Positions 26,676 through 36,062 are shown, counted from the stretch's first letter. The stretch is DNA of 51,797 nucleotides from Silicimonas sp. (GCA_022826205.1 JAJDVJ010000185.1:55661-107457); one strand, 5' to 3'. Notes: generated by a model from the letters alone, not told the origin. Program-made: numbers and translations.

Positions 26676-28442
26676 ATGTCAATCCTGAACGAAAGCCTGG
26701 CGAGCCGGATATCCGATTGGGAAGCACGGCCTGATGCACCTGCCGAGACGCTTGCCCCGACGGACGGCCAGTCCTACGTCCGTGGCCCGTCGCACCCGCC
26801 CCTGGCCTATGTCACCATTCCGCAACTTCTGGGAGAGGCGGTTTCACGCTTCGGGCCGCGCGATGCCGCCGTGTTCTGCGAGCAGGGTGTCAGGATGAGC
26901 TACTACGATCTTGACCGGGCGGTGGACGAGCTCGCATCCGGCCTCTTGGCGCTGGGCCTCAACAAGGGTGATCGTCTGGGCATCTGGTCGCCGAACCGGG
27001 TCGAATGGGTGCTGACCCAGTTTGCGACCGCACGCGTGGGAGTTCTGCTGGTGAACATCAACCCTGCCTATCGTTCGGGCGAACTGGAATACGCATTGAA
27101 CAAGGTTGGGTGCAAGGCGCTGATTGCGGCCGGGTCGTTCAAGACTTCCGACTATCCGGAAATGATACGAAGTCTCGCCCCAGAGCTTGACAGCTGCGCA
27201 CCAGGACGGCTGCGATCGACCAGGCTTCCGTATCTGCGCAGTGTCGTGATCATGGACGACGGGCCCTGGGAGGGTGCGTATTCCTTTGAACAGCTCCGCA
27301 AGCTCGGCGGTCCTGCACAGCAACTCAGGCTTCGGGCGATCGACAAGACCCTGAGCCCCGACGATGCGATCAACATTCAGTTCACCTCCGGCACGACCGG
27401 CAGCCCAAAAGGGGCGACCCTCTCGCACTACAATATCGTCAACAACGCCCGATTTGTAACCGACCGGATCAACCTGACCGAGACCGACAGGCTGGCCATC
27501 CCTGTCCCGCTGTATCACTGCTTCGGCATGGTCTTGGGGGTCCTGGGCGCGATCAGCAAAGGGGCCACGGCGGTCTTTCCCGGCGAAGGATTCGAGGCGT
27601 GCCAGACACTCGATGTCCTGGCCAGGGAGCGATGCACGGCCGTCTACGGCGTCCCGACGATGTTCGTCGCGATGCTGGAGGCTCTTGAAACGGAGCCACG
27701 CGACGTGTCCAGCCTGCGAACCGGCATCATGGCTGGCGCCACCTGCCCGGTTGACGTCATGCAACGCGTCAACTCGGAAATGAACATGAACGAGGTCACG
27801 ATCGCCTATGGCATGACGGAAACGTCGCCGGTCTCCTTCCAGAGCTTCGTTGACGATCCCACAGACAAGCGATGCGAGACCGTGGGGCGGGTTCACCCAC
27901 ATCTCGAAGTCAAGATCATCGACGAGGACGACCGGATCGTTCCGGTTGGCGCTCAAGGCGAGCTTTGCACGCGCGGCTATTCCGTCATGAAAGGGTATTG
28001 GCAGGAGGACGAAAGGACAGCCGAGAGCATCGCGGACGGCTGGATGCATTCGGGCGATCTCGCTGTCTTCGACAATGAGGGGTTTTGCTCAATCGTCGGC
28101 CGCGTCAAGGACATGATCATCCGGGGCGGCGAGAACATCTATCCGCGCGAGGTGGAGGAATGCCTGATCCGTCATCCGAAGGTGAGCGACGCGCAGGTCT
28201 TCGGCATTCCAGACGAGAAACTTGGCGAGCTAGTCTGTGCGTGGATTGTCGCGAAACCCGGAACGGAGTTTGCCGAAGCAGAACTGCGGGAGATCCTGAA
28301 AGGACAAATCGCCCACTTCAAGGTTCCGGCCCACATCCGCGTCGTTGACGAACTGCCGATGACGGTCACTGGCAAACCGCAGAAATTCCTTATGCGGGAG
28401 AAGATGATGGAGATGCTGGCGGCGGGCGCGCGGTTGCCTTGA
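26676..28442 (+). CDS. Acyl-CoA synthetase (AMP-forming)
   Basis: A 588-residue ANL-superfamily enzyme. The phosphate-binding motif IQFTSGTTGSPKGATLSH, the YGMTETSP motif, the GWMHSGDLAVFD hinge and the C-terminal GRVKDMIIRGGENIYPREVEE with the catalytic lysine region PKVSDAQ...TVTGKPQKF are all there. It should activate a carboxylic acid with ATP and CoA; the sequence type is that of medium/long-chain acyl-CoA synthetases. The ATG at 26676 has AGGGGA upstream and lies 14 bases after the amidase stop. As the last gene of the run it probably takes the acid released by the amidase into beta-oxidation or a similar route. Confidence 0.92.
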   Translation: MSILNESLASRISDWEARPDAPAETLAPTDGQSYVRGPSHPPLAYVTIPQLLGEAVSRFGPRDAAVFCEQGVRMSYYDLDRAVDELASGLLALGLNKGDRLGIWSPNRVEWVLTQFATARVGVLLVNINPAYRSGELEYALNKVGCKALIAAGSFKTSDYPEMIRSLAPELDSCAPGRLRSTRLPYLRSVVIMDDGPWEGAYSFEQLRKLGGPAQQLRLRAIDKTLSPDDAINIQFTSGTTGSPKGATLSHYNIVNNARFVTDRINLTETDRLAIPVPLYHCFGMVLGVLGAISKGATAVFPGEGFEACQTLDVLARERCTAVYGVPTMFVAMLEALETEPRDVSSLRTGIMAGATCPVDVMQRVNSEMNMNEVTIAYGMTETSPVSFQSFVDDPTDKRCETVGRVHPHLEVKIIDEDDRIVPVGAQGELCTRGYSVMKGYWQEDERTAESIADGWMHSGDLAVFDNEGFCSIVGRVKDMIIRGGENIYPREVEECLIRHPKVSDAQVFGIPDEKLGELVCAWIVAKPGTEFAEAELREILKGQIAHFKVPAHIRVVDELPMTVTGKPQKFLMREKMMEMLAAGARLP

Positions 28443-28845
28443 AGGGATTCGGAATTCCAGCCTTGAAACGGTCAGGATCCAGGCATCGCATCATCTCGTC
28501 GAATACGACATCGGTACCAATTTCATGGTGCAGTGATTATGTCGTGTCGCGGCATGAAAGGCATTTCAACGGGAATGGTGGCGGTGGCGAGATCACCGAA
28601 GACCTCGGTAGAATTGGCAATGTGCGTTGAAGGAGAGAATTCGACCGGTCGATGGGCCGACCTGGTGTCGGTGACGACGGTTGCATAAGACGGCGGGATT
28701 TCGGCGATTCGCCGCGGCCATGCCGGCCAGCGAAACCTGCCGCACCGTGGCCGCCAACTTCGACACCACACCGTCTACGGCCGAGAAGTGGACTCGGCAA
28801 GGTTCGGCGGCTACCTCAGGAATGCCGGACACGCTCTAAGCTTGC
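28443..28845. other. Intergenic region between convergent genes
   Basis: The acyl-CoA synthetase and the Lrp regulator genes converge on this 400-base stretch. Short open frames on both strands show no family features. I see no hairpin with a T-run, so the terminator of the long operon is not evident. Confidence 0.4.
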
Positions 28846-29367
28846 TCAGGCGTTGCGCGGCTTCCAGTTGCGTTTGAGAAGAAACTGGTTCTTGAAGTTT
28901 TTCAGACCCAGCATCACCTCGGCGTCCACAATGTCATCTACGCCGTGAATGTGATCTTCCAGAAATCCCGCGAGGTCGTCCGGATCGTCGCAGATCAGTT
29001 CGACCAGCAGGTCAAATCGCCCCGTCACCCACAAAATGTACACGACGCTGGACAACTCACCCAACCGTTCAGCCACGGTTTGCGGAGTAATGCCCGGGGC
29101 CACCTTGAGGCAGATCATCGCGTCTGCCTTGTAGTCGGACGCGGACGGATCCGCGATGGCCACGATCCGCAACAGCCCGGCATCCTTCATGCCATTCACC
29201 CGGTTTCGGACGGTGCCTTCGGACACCTGGAGCTTTAGCGCGATTTCGGAATACGGCATCCGCCCATCATCCTCCAGCATCCGGATGATCTCGCTGTTCA
29301 GGCGCCCTTCAACGGAATGCGTTCCTCGCCTTCGAGTTGCCTTTTTGTGCCCTCGCTTATCCGGCAT
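28846..29367 (-). CDS. Lrp/AsnC family transcriptional regulator
   Basis: A 173-residue protein. The N-terminal helix-turn-helix reads RLNSEIIRMLEDDGRMPYSEIALKLQVSEGTVRNRVNGMKDAGLL, a standard Lrp/AsnC DNA-binding domain, followed by the RAM effector domain with VTGRFDLLVELICDD and DIVDAEVMLGLKNFK. It likely binds an amino acid or related ligand as an oligomer. The start may be the GTG at 29394 (182 residues); the ATG at 29367 gives a more usual length. It follows the MetX-like gene on the same strand after 360 bases and may regulate either the amine cluster or the convergent amidase operon. Confidence 0.88.
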   Translation of the reverse strand: MPDKRGHKKATRRRGTHSVEGRLNSEIIRMLEDDGRMPYSEIALKLQVSEGTVRNRVNGMKDAGLLRIVAIADPSASDYKADAMICLKVAPGITPQTVAERLGELSSVVYILWVTGRFDLLVELICDDPDDLAGFLEDHIHGVDDIVDAEVMLGLKNFKNQFLLKRNWKPRNA

Positions 29368-29394
29368 GTCTGCTACAGGTCCCGATTTTGTCAC

Positions 29395-29731
29395 GCAAAG
29401 CCTGTCTTATTCCAGAATTGGGAGGTGTTGAACACACCGGACCAAACACGGAGCGTCGAGCTGATTTCAATGTCCAGACACTTGCCATTGCACGAAACTG
29501 CAAGGCGTCGTTGCGAACAGACGGCAAGTTCATCGTGTTGACGGGCCGGACTGAAGGTCCCTCGCTCGACGAGACTGTTCTCGGCGGGCAGGCATTCCGC
29601 CAAGCTGCCGCCGTTCGCAGAGATGCACACCGCGATTTGCCAAGATTGTGCCAACCTGCGCCCTTTCGCGCGACTGTGCCAAGGCCCAACGGATCGGTTA
29701 CTACCGCGGCGTTCTCTGTCCGCCCGCACAT
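29395..29731. other. Intergenic region, nothing recognised
   Basis: Between the Lrp gene and the MetX-like gene I see only shadow frames. It presumably holds the Lrp promoter; no box pair stands out. Confidence 0.35.
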
Positions 29732-30745
29732 TCACTCGCCGAGCAGTTCACGAATCCCTGCATCGAGCGCTGCGGCAAAACCGGCGTCGTTGCCTGGATT
29801 GGCGGCGCAATGACCCCAGGGCGAATTATAGGGCCGGAACTTGGCGTTCGACATGTGCTGCGCCTCGATCTCGTTGTCTTCGGGAGGAAAGTAGAGATCC
29901 TGCGAGCATGGCATCAAAATGGCGCGCGCCCTAATCGCCCCGAGGGCGGCCTCGAAGTCGCCGTTATACAGCGGTCCGACCGAAATGTCTCCAGCCTGCC
30001 AGGTTGCCAGCTTTGCCAGGAGATCGTTGGCATCCCAGCCCTCGACATGATCAATTTCCCAATCGACCAGAAGATCTTCGACAGTCTCGAACCCCAGCTT
30101 GCGATAAAGGCCTTCACGATAGAACGCCTGCGAGAATGCCCAGCCAGCATATACGCGGCCAAAGGCCTTCAATCCGGCAACCGGTGCACTGTCGTAGTCG
30201 CCTCCATTCCAGGCCTGATCGGCGCAAAGCGCCGCCTTGACTCCTTCGAGGAAAACGAAGTTGTGCGGCGACGTCTTGGCAGAAGCGCAGAACGGCAGGA
30301 TCGCCTCGACCATGTCCGGGTATTGCGCCGCCCACTGGTAGGATTGGCATCCTGCCATCGACCATCCTGTTACAAGGGCAATCTTCTCAATTCCGAGTTG
30401 GTCATGAATCAGTCGGTGCTGCGCGGCAATGTTGTCCCACATCTGCACCAGCGGAAAACGCGGCCCGTCCTGTGGAGCGGGCGTGTTCGAAGGCGACGAC
30501 GAACGGCCGTTGCCGAACAGGTTCGGGCTGACGATGAAATGGCGTGCAGGGTCAATGGCGCGCCCAGTTCCAAAAAAGCCTTCATTGCGGGTGTCGGTTC
30601 CCGTGTAGAAGGTCGGCAAGACAATCAGGTTGTCACGCGCGGGCGAGAGCGTGCCGTGGCACCGGTAGGCAAGCTTGGCATCCTTCAGGACTTCGCCAGA
30701 CAGAAGCGGAAAGTCCCCAAGTTCTAGAATCTGGTAGTCTGGCAC
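29732..30745 (-). CDS. Alpha/beta hydrolase, MetX (homoserine O-acyltransferase)-like
   Basis: A 337-residue alpha/beta hydrolase. The nucleophile elbow GWSMAGCQSYQWA is that of the MetX-like group, with a late Asp/His pair (CSQDLYFPPEDN and WGHCAANPGND). Oxyanion region LPTFYTGTDT replaces the GGP motif of true homoserine acetyltransferases, so it may act on another ester, amide or acyl donor. The GTG at 30745 is chosen because a strong GGAGGAGGG lies just upstream; the open frame to 30793 is out of family. It ends the amine gene run after the glutamine synthetase-like gene (gap 69 bases), so a hydrolytic step on a gamma-glutamyl or acyl derivative is a reasonable guess. Confidence 0.78.
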   Translation of the reverse strand: MPDYQILELGDFPLLSGEVLKDAKLAYRCHGTLSPARDNLIVLPTFYTGTDTRNEGFFGTGRAIDPARHFIVSPNLFGNGRSSSPSNTPAPQDGPRFPLVQMWDNIAAQHRLIHDQLGIEKIALVTGWSMAGCQSYQWAAQYPDMVEAILPFCASAKTSPHNFVFLEGVKAALCADQAWNGGDYDSAPVAGLKAFGRVYAGWAFSQAFYREGLYRKLGFETVEDLLVDWEIDHVEGWDANDLLAKLATWQAGDISVGPLYNGDFEAALGAIRARAILMPCSQDLYFPPEDNEIEAQHMSNAKFRPYNSPWGHCAANPGNDAGFAAALDAGIRELLGE

Positions 30746-30814
30746 GACCGCCCTCCTCCACTTGGGCTGATTTCCTGCATCCGGACTGCGCAAGGCGACC
30801 CGACTGCCGGGGCG

Positions 30815-32254
30815 TCAATAGAGCCGCAGGTATTCCTGGACTTCCCAGTCAGTGACCGACTGGTGATAGCGTTCCCATTCATCAGCCTTGTATTCGAGGT
30901 AGGACTTGAGCATGACCTTGCCCAAGACGTGTTCGGCCATCTTGTCTTGGCTCAGTGCCTCCATTGCATGGAACAGGGTGCGCGGCAGGCGGCGGATTCC
31001 CAGTTCGGCCAACTCGGTCTCGGTTTTCGCGTAGAGGTCGAAGTCGGTCGGATTGCCGGGATCGATCTTGTTCTCGATCCCTTGCACCATGCAGGCCAGG
31101 TGCATCGCCATCCCAAGATAGACATTCATTGTCATGTCGCAGGCGCGGTTCTCAATGCAGTATCGGTTTTGCGGAAGCCTAAGCTGTGCCGAGCGGTTGT
31201 TGAAACCGTAGGCGATGTTGGTCGGGGCCCAGGTCACGGTTCCGCCTTCGAATCCGCCGACACGAGGGACGAGGCCGTTATAGGAATTCACTGTCGGGCA
31301 CGTGATTGCGGTGATCGCCTCTGCATGCTGCAACACCCCGCCGACGGCCCAGCGACTTTCGTCGCTCCAATCGCCATCCACGGTCTTGAAAATGTTCTCG
31401 CCCGGCCGGCTCTCATGACTGATCGACACGTTGATGTGCGCGCCCGACCGCCAATCGCCAAGGGTGGGCTTCGGCATGAACGTCACGAACAGGCCATGTG
31501 TCTTGGCCACCTCCTTGAGCAGGATGCGCAGAAACACAAAGCGGTCAGACATTTCCAGCATGTTGGTATAGTGAAAATCCAGTTCGAACTGCGAATAGCC
31601 ACCCTCGCAGACAACGTCATGCAGTTTCCAGCCGAGCCCTTCGATGTAATCGATCATGTCCTTGAGGAAAGGCATTGAATCGATCGAGTATTCGATGTCA
31701 TAGCCAAATGCTTGGCGACGCGGGCGCACACCGTCTGCAGGGTCGTCGTCAAAGGCCTTGACCGGCAGGCCGTTCTCGTCATGCTTCATGACGATGAACT
31801 CCGGCTCTACCCCAGCGTAAAAGCGATAACCCTTCAAGGCCGCTTCTTGCATCATGCGTCTCAGCGCCTGTCGGGGGCAGACATTGTAGGGTGCATCCTC
31901 CCAGTAGAGATCGGAAATGATGATCGCCATCGATCTGTCCCAAGGACAGATGTAAACGGCGTCGAGGTCCGGAACCACCACCTGATCGCTGTCGGCAGGA
32001 GTAAGTTCGGGCACGTATGAGACAGAATGCACGGCAAATTGAGGTCCCTTGCCCAGGCACAACGCCTCTAATTCTCGCAACGGCACCGGTTTCGTCTTGG
32101 GGATGCCGTGCATGTCGATCCAGGCGCCCATTACGTACTTTACGCCTGCGTCTTCCAGCCGCTTCCTGACTTCGGGAATTCTTGGCCGGTTCCGCTCTAC
32201 CGCGTCTTCAAAACTCTCGTAGTAAATCTTGTCGTTCATCTTCGCCTCTGGCAT
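30815..32254 (-). CDS. Glutamine synthetase-like ligase (GlnT / gamma-glutamylmethylamide synthetase type)
   Basis: A 479-residue protein of the glutamine synthetase superfamily. The N-terminal beta-grasp domain has YVMGAWIDMHGIPKTKPVPL, and the catalytic barrel shows AGVEPEF (metal-binding Glu), MPKPTLGDWRSGAHINVSI (glutamate-site loop) and NRSAQLRLPQNR (ATP/glutamate Arg residues). Members of this branch join glutamate to ammonia or to an amine with ATP, e.g. GMAS, which makes gamma-glutamylmethylamide. The ATG at 32254 has AGGAGA upstream. Company of N-methylglutamate synthase-like subunits supports an amine substrate over ammonia, but methylamine itself is not proven. Confidence 0.8.
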   Translation of the reverse strand: MPEAKMNDKIYYESFEDAVERNRPRIPEVRKRLEDAGVKYVMGAWIDMHGIPKTKPVPLRELEALCLGKGPQFAVHSVSYVPELTPADSDQVVVPDLDAVYICPWDRSMAIIISDLYWEDAPYNVCPRQALRRMMQEAALKGYRFYAGVEPEFIVMKHDENGLPVKAFDDDPADGVRPRRQAFGYDIEYSIDSMPFLKDMIDYIEGLGWKLHDVVCEGGYSQFELDFHYTNMLEMSDRFVFLRILLKEVAKTHGLFVTFMPKPTLGDWRSGAHINVSISHESRPGENIFKTVDGDWSDESRWAVGGVLQHAEAITAITCPTVNSYNGLVPRVGGFEGGTVTWAPTNIAYGFNNRSAQLRLPQNRYCIENRACDMTMNVYLGMAMHLACMVQGIENKIDPGNPTDFDLYAKTETELAELGIRRLPRTLFHAMEALSQDKMAEHVLGKVMLKSYLEYKADEWERYHQSVTDWEVQEYLRLY

Positions 32255-32808
32255 TTGAATTCTCCTGTGCATGTTTCGCCGCACACACCGTCAAGTTCGG
32301 TTCGCGGCAGCGTTGGAATGTGGACGGTTCCGCACCGCCGTTTGTCAAAATCCGGCCATGTGATCTGCTCTGCCCGGTTTCGCAATTTCCGGTGTCTCCG
32401 CAAGGTCTAGGAACATCAAAGTGGACGTCCTGCATCCAGGTCATGCTCAAAAAGTGTTCCCGGTCGCGGTGCCTGACGGAATTGAGGAGGATGCCGATCC
32501 CGTCCGCCGTGTAAGGAGTGCAACTGAGTGACCCGGCCGTTCCCGCGAATGCGGGTAACGTCGTCGAATGCGCAAGCGCAGCTCGTGCCACCGCGATCCC
32601 GGCAACCATTGCCTTCCTGGAATTCAACGGACCCGCCGCTGGCCAAAATCCGGGAAGTGACGTCGTTGACGGTCGTGATGGCGCCACACATCGCCTTGCC
32701 GATCGGCCATGCCACGCGATTCCTGACGCAGGTGTCGCCCAATTCCGGCACCCCGCTGAGCTCACCGACCATGCCCGGACCAAGCTGCTTCCTCCAGTCG
32801 TGCATGGG
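32255..32808 (-). other. Unexplained 550-base spacer inside the amine cluster
   Basis: The spacer between the glyoxalase-like and glutamine synthetase-like genes holds an open minus-strand frame (32416-32805) with protein-like stretches, such as AITTVNDVTSRILASGGSVEF, that fade into nonsense. It may be a decayed gene, but I cannot name the family with confidence. The glutamine synthetase ribosome binding site lies at its lower end. Confidence 0.35.
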
Positions 32809-33252
32809 TCAGGACCCTTCCTCGCCAAGGTGCTTCAGGATGGACTCGTTGAGTTCGACCTTGTAGCCGTCCGGATCCTCGCAAAATGCGATCACGCGCG
32901 TGCCGCCCTTCATCGGTCCGGGCGGACGGGTAATGTTGACACCAGCCGCCGCCAGCTCCTCGCACGCCTTGTAAACGTCCGGGGTCTCGATGCAGATGTG
33001 GCCCCAGCCATTGCCCTTTTCGTATGGCTCCTCCTGCTCCCAGTTCGCTGTCAGTTCCAGAGTCGGGAACTCCGCCTCAGGGCCGTAGCCAATGAATGTG
33101 TTGGTGAACTTGCCCTCGGGATAGTCGGTGCGGCGCAAGACCGTCATGCCCAGAATGCCGCAATAGAATTGCAAGGACTTGTCCATGTCCATCACGCGCA
33201 TCATCGTATGCGCCAAGCGGAAACCGCTTGAAATGTCGGAGATTTCTGTCAT
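32809..33252 (-). CDS. Lactoylglutathione lyase-like VOC family protein (glyoxalase I type)
   Basis: A 147-residue protein with the two paired beta-alpha-beta-beta-beta units of glyoxalase I: FRLAHTMMRVMDMDKSLQFYCGILGM at the start with the metal His, LELTANWEQ with a Glu ligand, GNGWGHICIETPD with the second His, and AFCEDPDGYKVEL with the final Glu. All four metal ligand positions of GloA appear to be kept. It would convert the hemithioacetal of methylglyoxal and glutathione, or another aldehyde adduct. Its start lies 16 bases from the stop of the Rieske oxygenase, so they are co-transcribed, and detoxification of an aldehyde released by the oxygenase is a natural guess. Confidence 0.87.
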   Translation of the reverse strand: MTEISDISSGFRLAHTMMRVMDMDKSLQFYCGILGMTVLRRTDYPEGKFTNTFIGYGPEAEFPTLELTANWEQEEPYEKGNGWGHICIETPDVYKACEELAAAGVNITRPPGPMKGGTRVIAFCEDPDGYKVELNESILKHLGEEGS

Positions 33253-33268
33253 ATGGAGTTTCCTTTGG

Positions 33269-34381
33269 TCAGTTGTTGCGAGGGCCGATTAGGTCACGAG
33301 CCACGAGAGACTGAAAGGCGTGAACGCTGTCTTCCCAGACCGGAGACAGGAGACCCCCGGCGTCGGATACCTGTGATGCACGGCCCGCCTGCAATCGTTC
33401 GACCATTTCATGGTCTTCCTTGTGAACATCCCACCAGAGCCTCTTCAGGTCCTTGACCTCGTTTGCGCTCAACCGCTTGCCACCTGTCGTGTACAGCCCG
33501 CGCTTCTGCTTCATTGTGCCCGGGCCAGTCGGGATGTTGAGATACACGCCCAACTGGTCCGGAAAGTACCGGCCGAGGATGAAATTCGGATAGAGCGCCA
33601 GGTAGCGCGAGCTGACGGCCAGACTGCCTGAAGTGCCGACCTCTTCGTCCAGATCTACGGCACTGCCCATGCAGTTGCCGTCAATGATAGTGTAGTGATC
33701 GGACAAGGGCTGGCTGGTGGTCGAGCTGTGAACAAACTGCACGTGATAGGGTTCGATGAAGTTCTCCATGATGAACTTCCAGTTCGTCGAGATCTCGCCG
33801 AAATCCAATGTGCCGATGCAATCGACATTCTCCCAGTAGACCTCTCCAAGCCGCTTGATCAGCGACTCGGCATAGTCCTCGAAGTGTGCCGCCTCGCCGC
33901 TGACATTGACGAAGATCCAGTCCTGCCAGACATGGGTTCGCACGGGAACCAGACCGCTGCGTGACTTGTCGAATCCCTTGGCTTCATGCTGCCCGGTGCC
34001 ACCAAAGTGCGGCGAGGCCCTCAGTGTTCCATTCAGATCGTATGCCCAGGCATGGTAGGGACAGCGGATGAGCTTTCCGACATTTCCCGGCTTGTCGACC
34101 AGTGTCAGGCACCGGTGGCGGCAGACATTGTGGAATGCCTTGATCTCACCCCCGCCATTGCGGACCATGAGGAGCGGCTGGCCCGCCACGGTTACAGGCA
34201 CGACATCACCGGCTTGCTTCAACTCATGAGCAAATCCTATGCAGACCCAGTTCCGGGCAAACACGGATTGGCACTCGGCGTTCCAGAATTCTTCGTCCCT
34301 GTAGGCTGCCGCCGGCAGTCCGCGCCTAGGTTCGGTTTCCTCGAGGAAGGGCTGCAGCAGGGTTTGCATGTCGCTTGTCAT
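33269..34381 (-). CDS. Rieske aromatic-ring-hydroxylating-type oxygenase, alpha subunit
   Basis: A 370-residue Rieske oxygenase. The 2Fe-2S ligands are Cys87, His89, Cys107 and His110 in CRH and CPYH motifs. The catalytic domain has WKFIMENFIEPYHVQFVH with the Asn/Glu and the two iron-binding His residues. The layout resembles GbcA-, stachydrine- and carnitine-type mononuclear oxygenases that demethylate or hydroxylate quaternary or aromatic amines. The start is ATG 34381 (alternative 34369); the frame to 34519 crosses a conserved promoter motif and is unlikely. No reductase partner lies nearby, so a redox partner must be elsewhere. It precedes the glyoxalase-like gene and follows the N-methylglutamate synthase-like genes. 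Confidence 0.88.
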   Translation of the reverse strand: MTSDMQTLLQPFLEETEPRRGLPAAAYRDEEFWNAECQSVFARNWVCIGFAHELKQAGDVVPVTVAGQPLLMVRNGGGEIKAFHNVCRHRCLTLVDKPGNVGKLIRCPYHAWAYDLNGTLRASPHFGGTGQHEAKGFDKSRSGLVPVRTHVWQDWIFVNVSGEAAHFEDYAESLIKRLGEVYWENVDCIGTLDFGEISTNWKFIMENFIEPYHVQFVHSSTTSQPLSDHYTIIDGNCMGSAVDLDEEVGTSGSLAVSSRYLALYPNFILGRYFPDQLGVYLNIPTGPGTMKQKRGLYTTGGKRLSANEVKDLKRLWWDVHKEDHEMVERLQAGRASQVSDAGGLLSPVWEDSVHAFQSLVARDLIGPRNN

Positions 34382-34510
34382 TCTTCTGACCGTCTGTGTG
34401 CTTCCGGTTCGACCTCTAACTGATCTCCAATCAGCATCGCGTGTGTTGCTTGTCGGCAGTGAACTTCCAGATAGATGCACTGTCCAGAATTTTTTGTCTT
34501 TTTCGCAAGA

Positions 34511-34544
34511 AAATCTCACGAAATCGTAGAATTTTGGTGAGTTT
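34511..34544. promoter_or_regulatory. Operator-like palindrome upstream of the Rieske gene
   Basis: An imperfect inverted repeat: a CTCAC half (34515-34519) followed by an AT-rich centre and GTGAG (34537-34541). The 11-mer TTTTGGTGAGT at 34532-34542 is repeated exactly at 37737-37747 in front of the mgsA-like gene, in the same orientation. The XRE-cupin regulator is the obvious candidate reader; this is an inference. Confidence 0.5.
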
Positions 34545-34714
34545 CTTATCTTATTTTGAATATTTCGAAGATGCGCTTCCGTTTAGAGTGCTTCAATCCA
34601 TGTCGTTAGCGCCATGATTCGCCCTGACTGCCACTAACCGAAGTAACAATTTTTGGTCGGGGTTCGCACCCGCCAGGAAAGCGCTCCTTTCCACGGCGCA
34701 CTGAATCATGCGGA

Positions 34715-36052
34715 CTAAAATCCTCCCTTTCCTGGGAACCAGTCGGTTCCTGCCAACGGCACCTGGGCCATCGCTGCAGCTTCCATGGTCAGGGCACAGA
34801 GGTCCTCGGCCTCAAAGTTGCGCAGGTGATTGTGGCCACAGGCCCGCGCTATCGTTTGCGCCTCGAGCGTCATGACCTTGAGATAGTTGCGAAGCCGCCG
34901 CCCTGCCTCCACCGGGTCCAGCCTGGCGGCCAAGTCGGGGTCCTGGGTAGTGATGCCCGCCGGATCCCGTCCTTCATGCCAGTCGTCATAGGCGCCCGAG
35001 GTGGAACCAAGCTTCTGGTATTCGGCTTCCCACTTGGGGTCATTGTCCCCCATTGCGATGAGCGCAGCCGTGCCGATGGCGACTGCATCCGCACCGAGTG
35101 CAAGCGCCTTTGCCACATCTGCCCCGCTACGGATTCCGCCCGATACCACCAACTGCACTTCGCGATGCACGTCCAGGTCCTGAAGTGCGTGCACGGCCGG
35201 ACGGATGCAAGCCAGCGTGGGCAAACCCACATGTTCGATAAACACGTCCTGCGTGGCCGCAGTGCCGCCCTGCATGCCGTCCATGACCACCACGTCGGCT
35301 CCAGCCTTCACCGCCAAGGCAGTGTCATAATAGGGTCGCGTCGCGCCTACCTTTACGTAGATCGGAACCCGCCAGTCCGTGATCTCGCGCAGTTCAAGAA
35401 TCTTGATCTCGAGGTCGTCCGGCCCCGTCCAGTCGGGGTGGCGGCATGCCGAGCGCTGATCGATCCCCTTGGGCAGCGTTCGCATCTCTGCCACGCGGTC
35501 GGAGATCTTCTGGCCCAGCAGCATTCCGCCCCCGCCGGGCTTGGCGCCCTGCCCTACGACGACCTCGATGGCATCTGCCTGGCGCAAATCGTTGGGGTTC
35601 ATGCCGTAGCGCGAAGGCAGGTACTGGTAGACCAGCATGGACGAATGCCGTCGCTCCTCGGGCGTCATGCCGCCATCGCCCGTTGTGGTTGACGTGCCTG
35701 CAGCCGATGCGCCGCGTCCAAGGGCCTCCTTTGCCGGCCCTGACAGCGCGCCGAAACTCATGCCTGCGATGGTGATCGGGATATCCAGTTCGATCGGGTT
35801 ACTCGCAAAGCGGGTGCCCAGCGTCACCGAGGTGTCGCAGCGCTCGCGATACCCTTCGAGCGGATACCGTGACACAGAGGCACCAAGAAACAGAAGGTCG
35901 TCGAAATTCGGCACGCGGCGCTTGGCTCCGCCGCCGCGGATGTCGTAAATTCCCGTTGCGGCGGCGCGGCGGATTTCGGCATTGACTTCATTGGTGAATG
36001 TCGCCGACTGGATCGGCAGGGTGCGCGGAATCGCGGTCTCAGTGTCTTTCAT
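34715..36052 (-). CDS. mgsC: FMN-binding glutamate synthase-like protein, N-methylglutamate synthase subunit C type
   Basis: A 445-residue alpha/beta-barrel protein of the GltB central/FMN family. Visible parts are PITIAGMSFGALSGPAKEALG, GDGGMTPEERRHSS, GAKPGGGGMLLGQKIS, VKVGATRP, DVVVMDGMQGGTAA and VVSGGIRSGADVAKALALGADAVAIGTA, which bind FMN and glutamate-derived imine. In MgsC and the rhizobial GlxD this subunit makes the C-N bond using ammonia or an amine. The ATG at 36052 has AGGGAG upstream; the N-terminal part of the longer frame is antisense-type noise. It follows mgsB by 10 bases. Confidence 0.88.
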   Translation of the reverse strand: MKDTETAIPRTLPIQSATFTNEVNAEIRRAAATGIYDIRGGGAKRRVPNFDDLLFLGASVSRYPLEGYRERCDTSVTLGTRFASNPIELDIPITIAGMSFGALSGPAKEALGRGASAAGTSTTTGDGGMTPEERRHSSMLVYQYLPSRYGMNPNDLRQADAIEVVVGQGAKPGGGGMLLGQKISDRVAEMRTLPKGIDQRSACRHPDWTGPDDLEIKILELREITDWRVPIYVKVGATRPYYDTALAVKAGADVVVMDGMQGGTAATQDVFIEHVGLPTLACIRPAVHALQDLDVHREVQLVVSGGIRSGADVAKALALGADAVAIGTAALIAMGDNDPKWEAEYQKLGSTSGAYDDWHEGRDPAGITTQDPDLAARLDPVEAGRRLRNYLKVMTLEAQTIARACGHNHLRNFEAEDLCALTMEAAAMAQVPLAGTDWFPGKGGF

Positions 36053-36062
36053 ACCCAACTCC

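Noticed and set aside
32416-32805. Possible fumarylacetoacetate hydrolase-like relic
   Set aside because: Only one short segment (TTVNDVTSR) suggests it, with no metal ligands or further motifs; listed only as an unexplained spacer.
34640-34700. tRNA T-arm-like sequence (GGGGTTCGCACCC)
   Set aside because: The stem does not pair properly and no acceptor, D or anticodon arms are nearby, so neither a tRNA nor an attachment site can be claimed.
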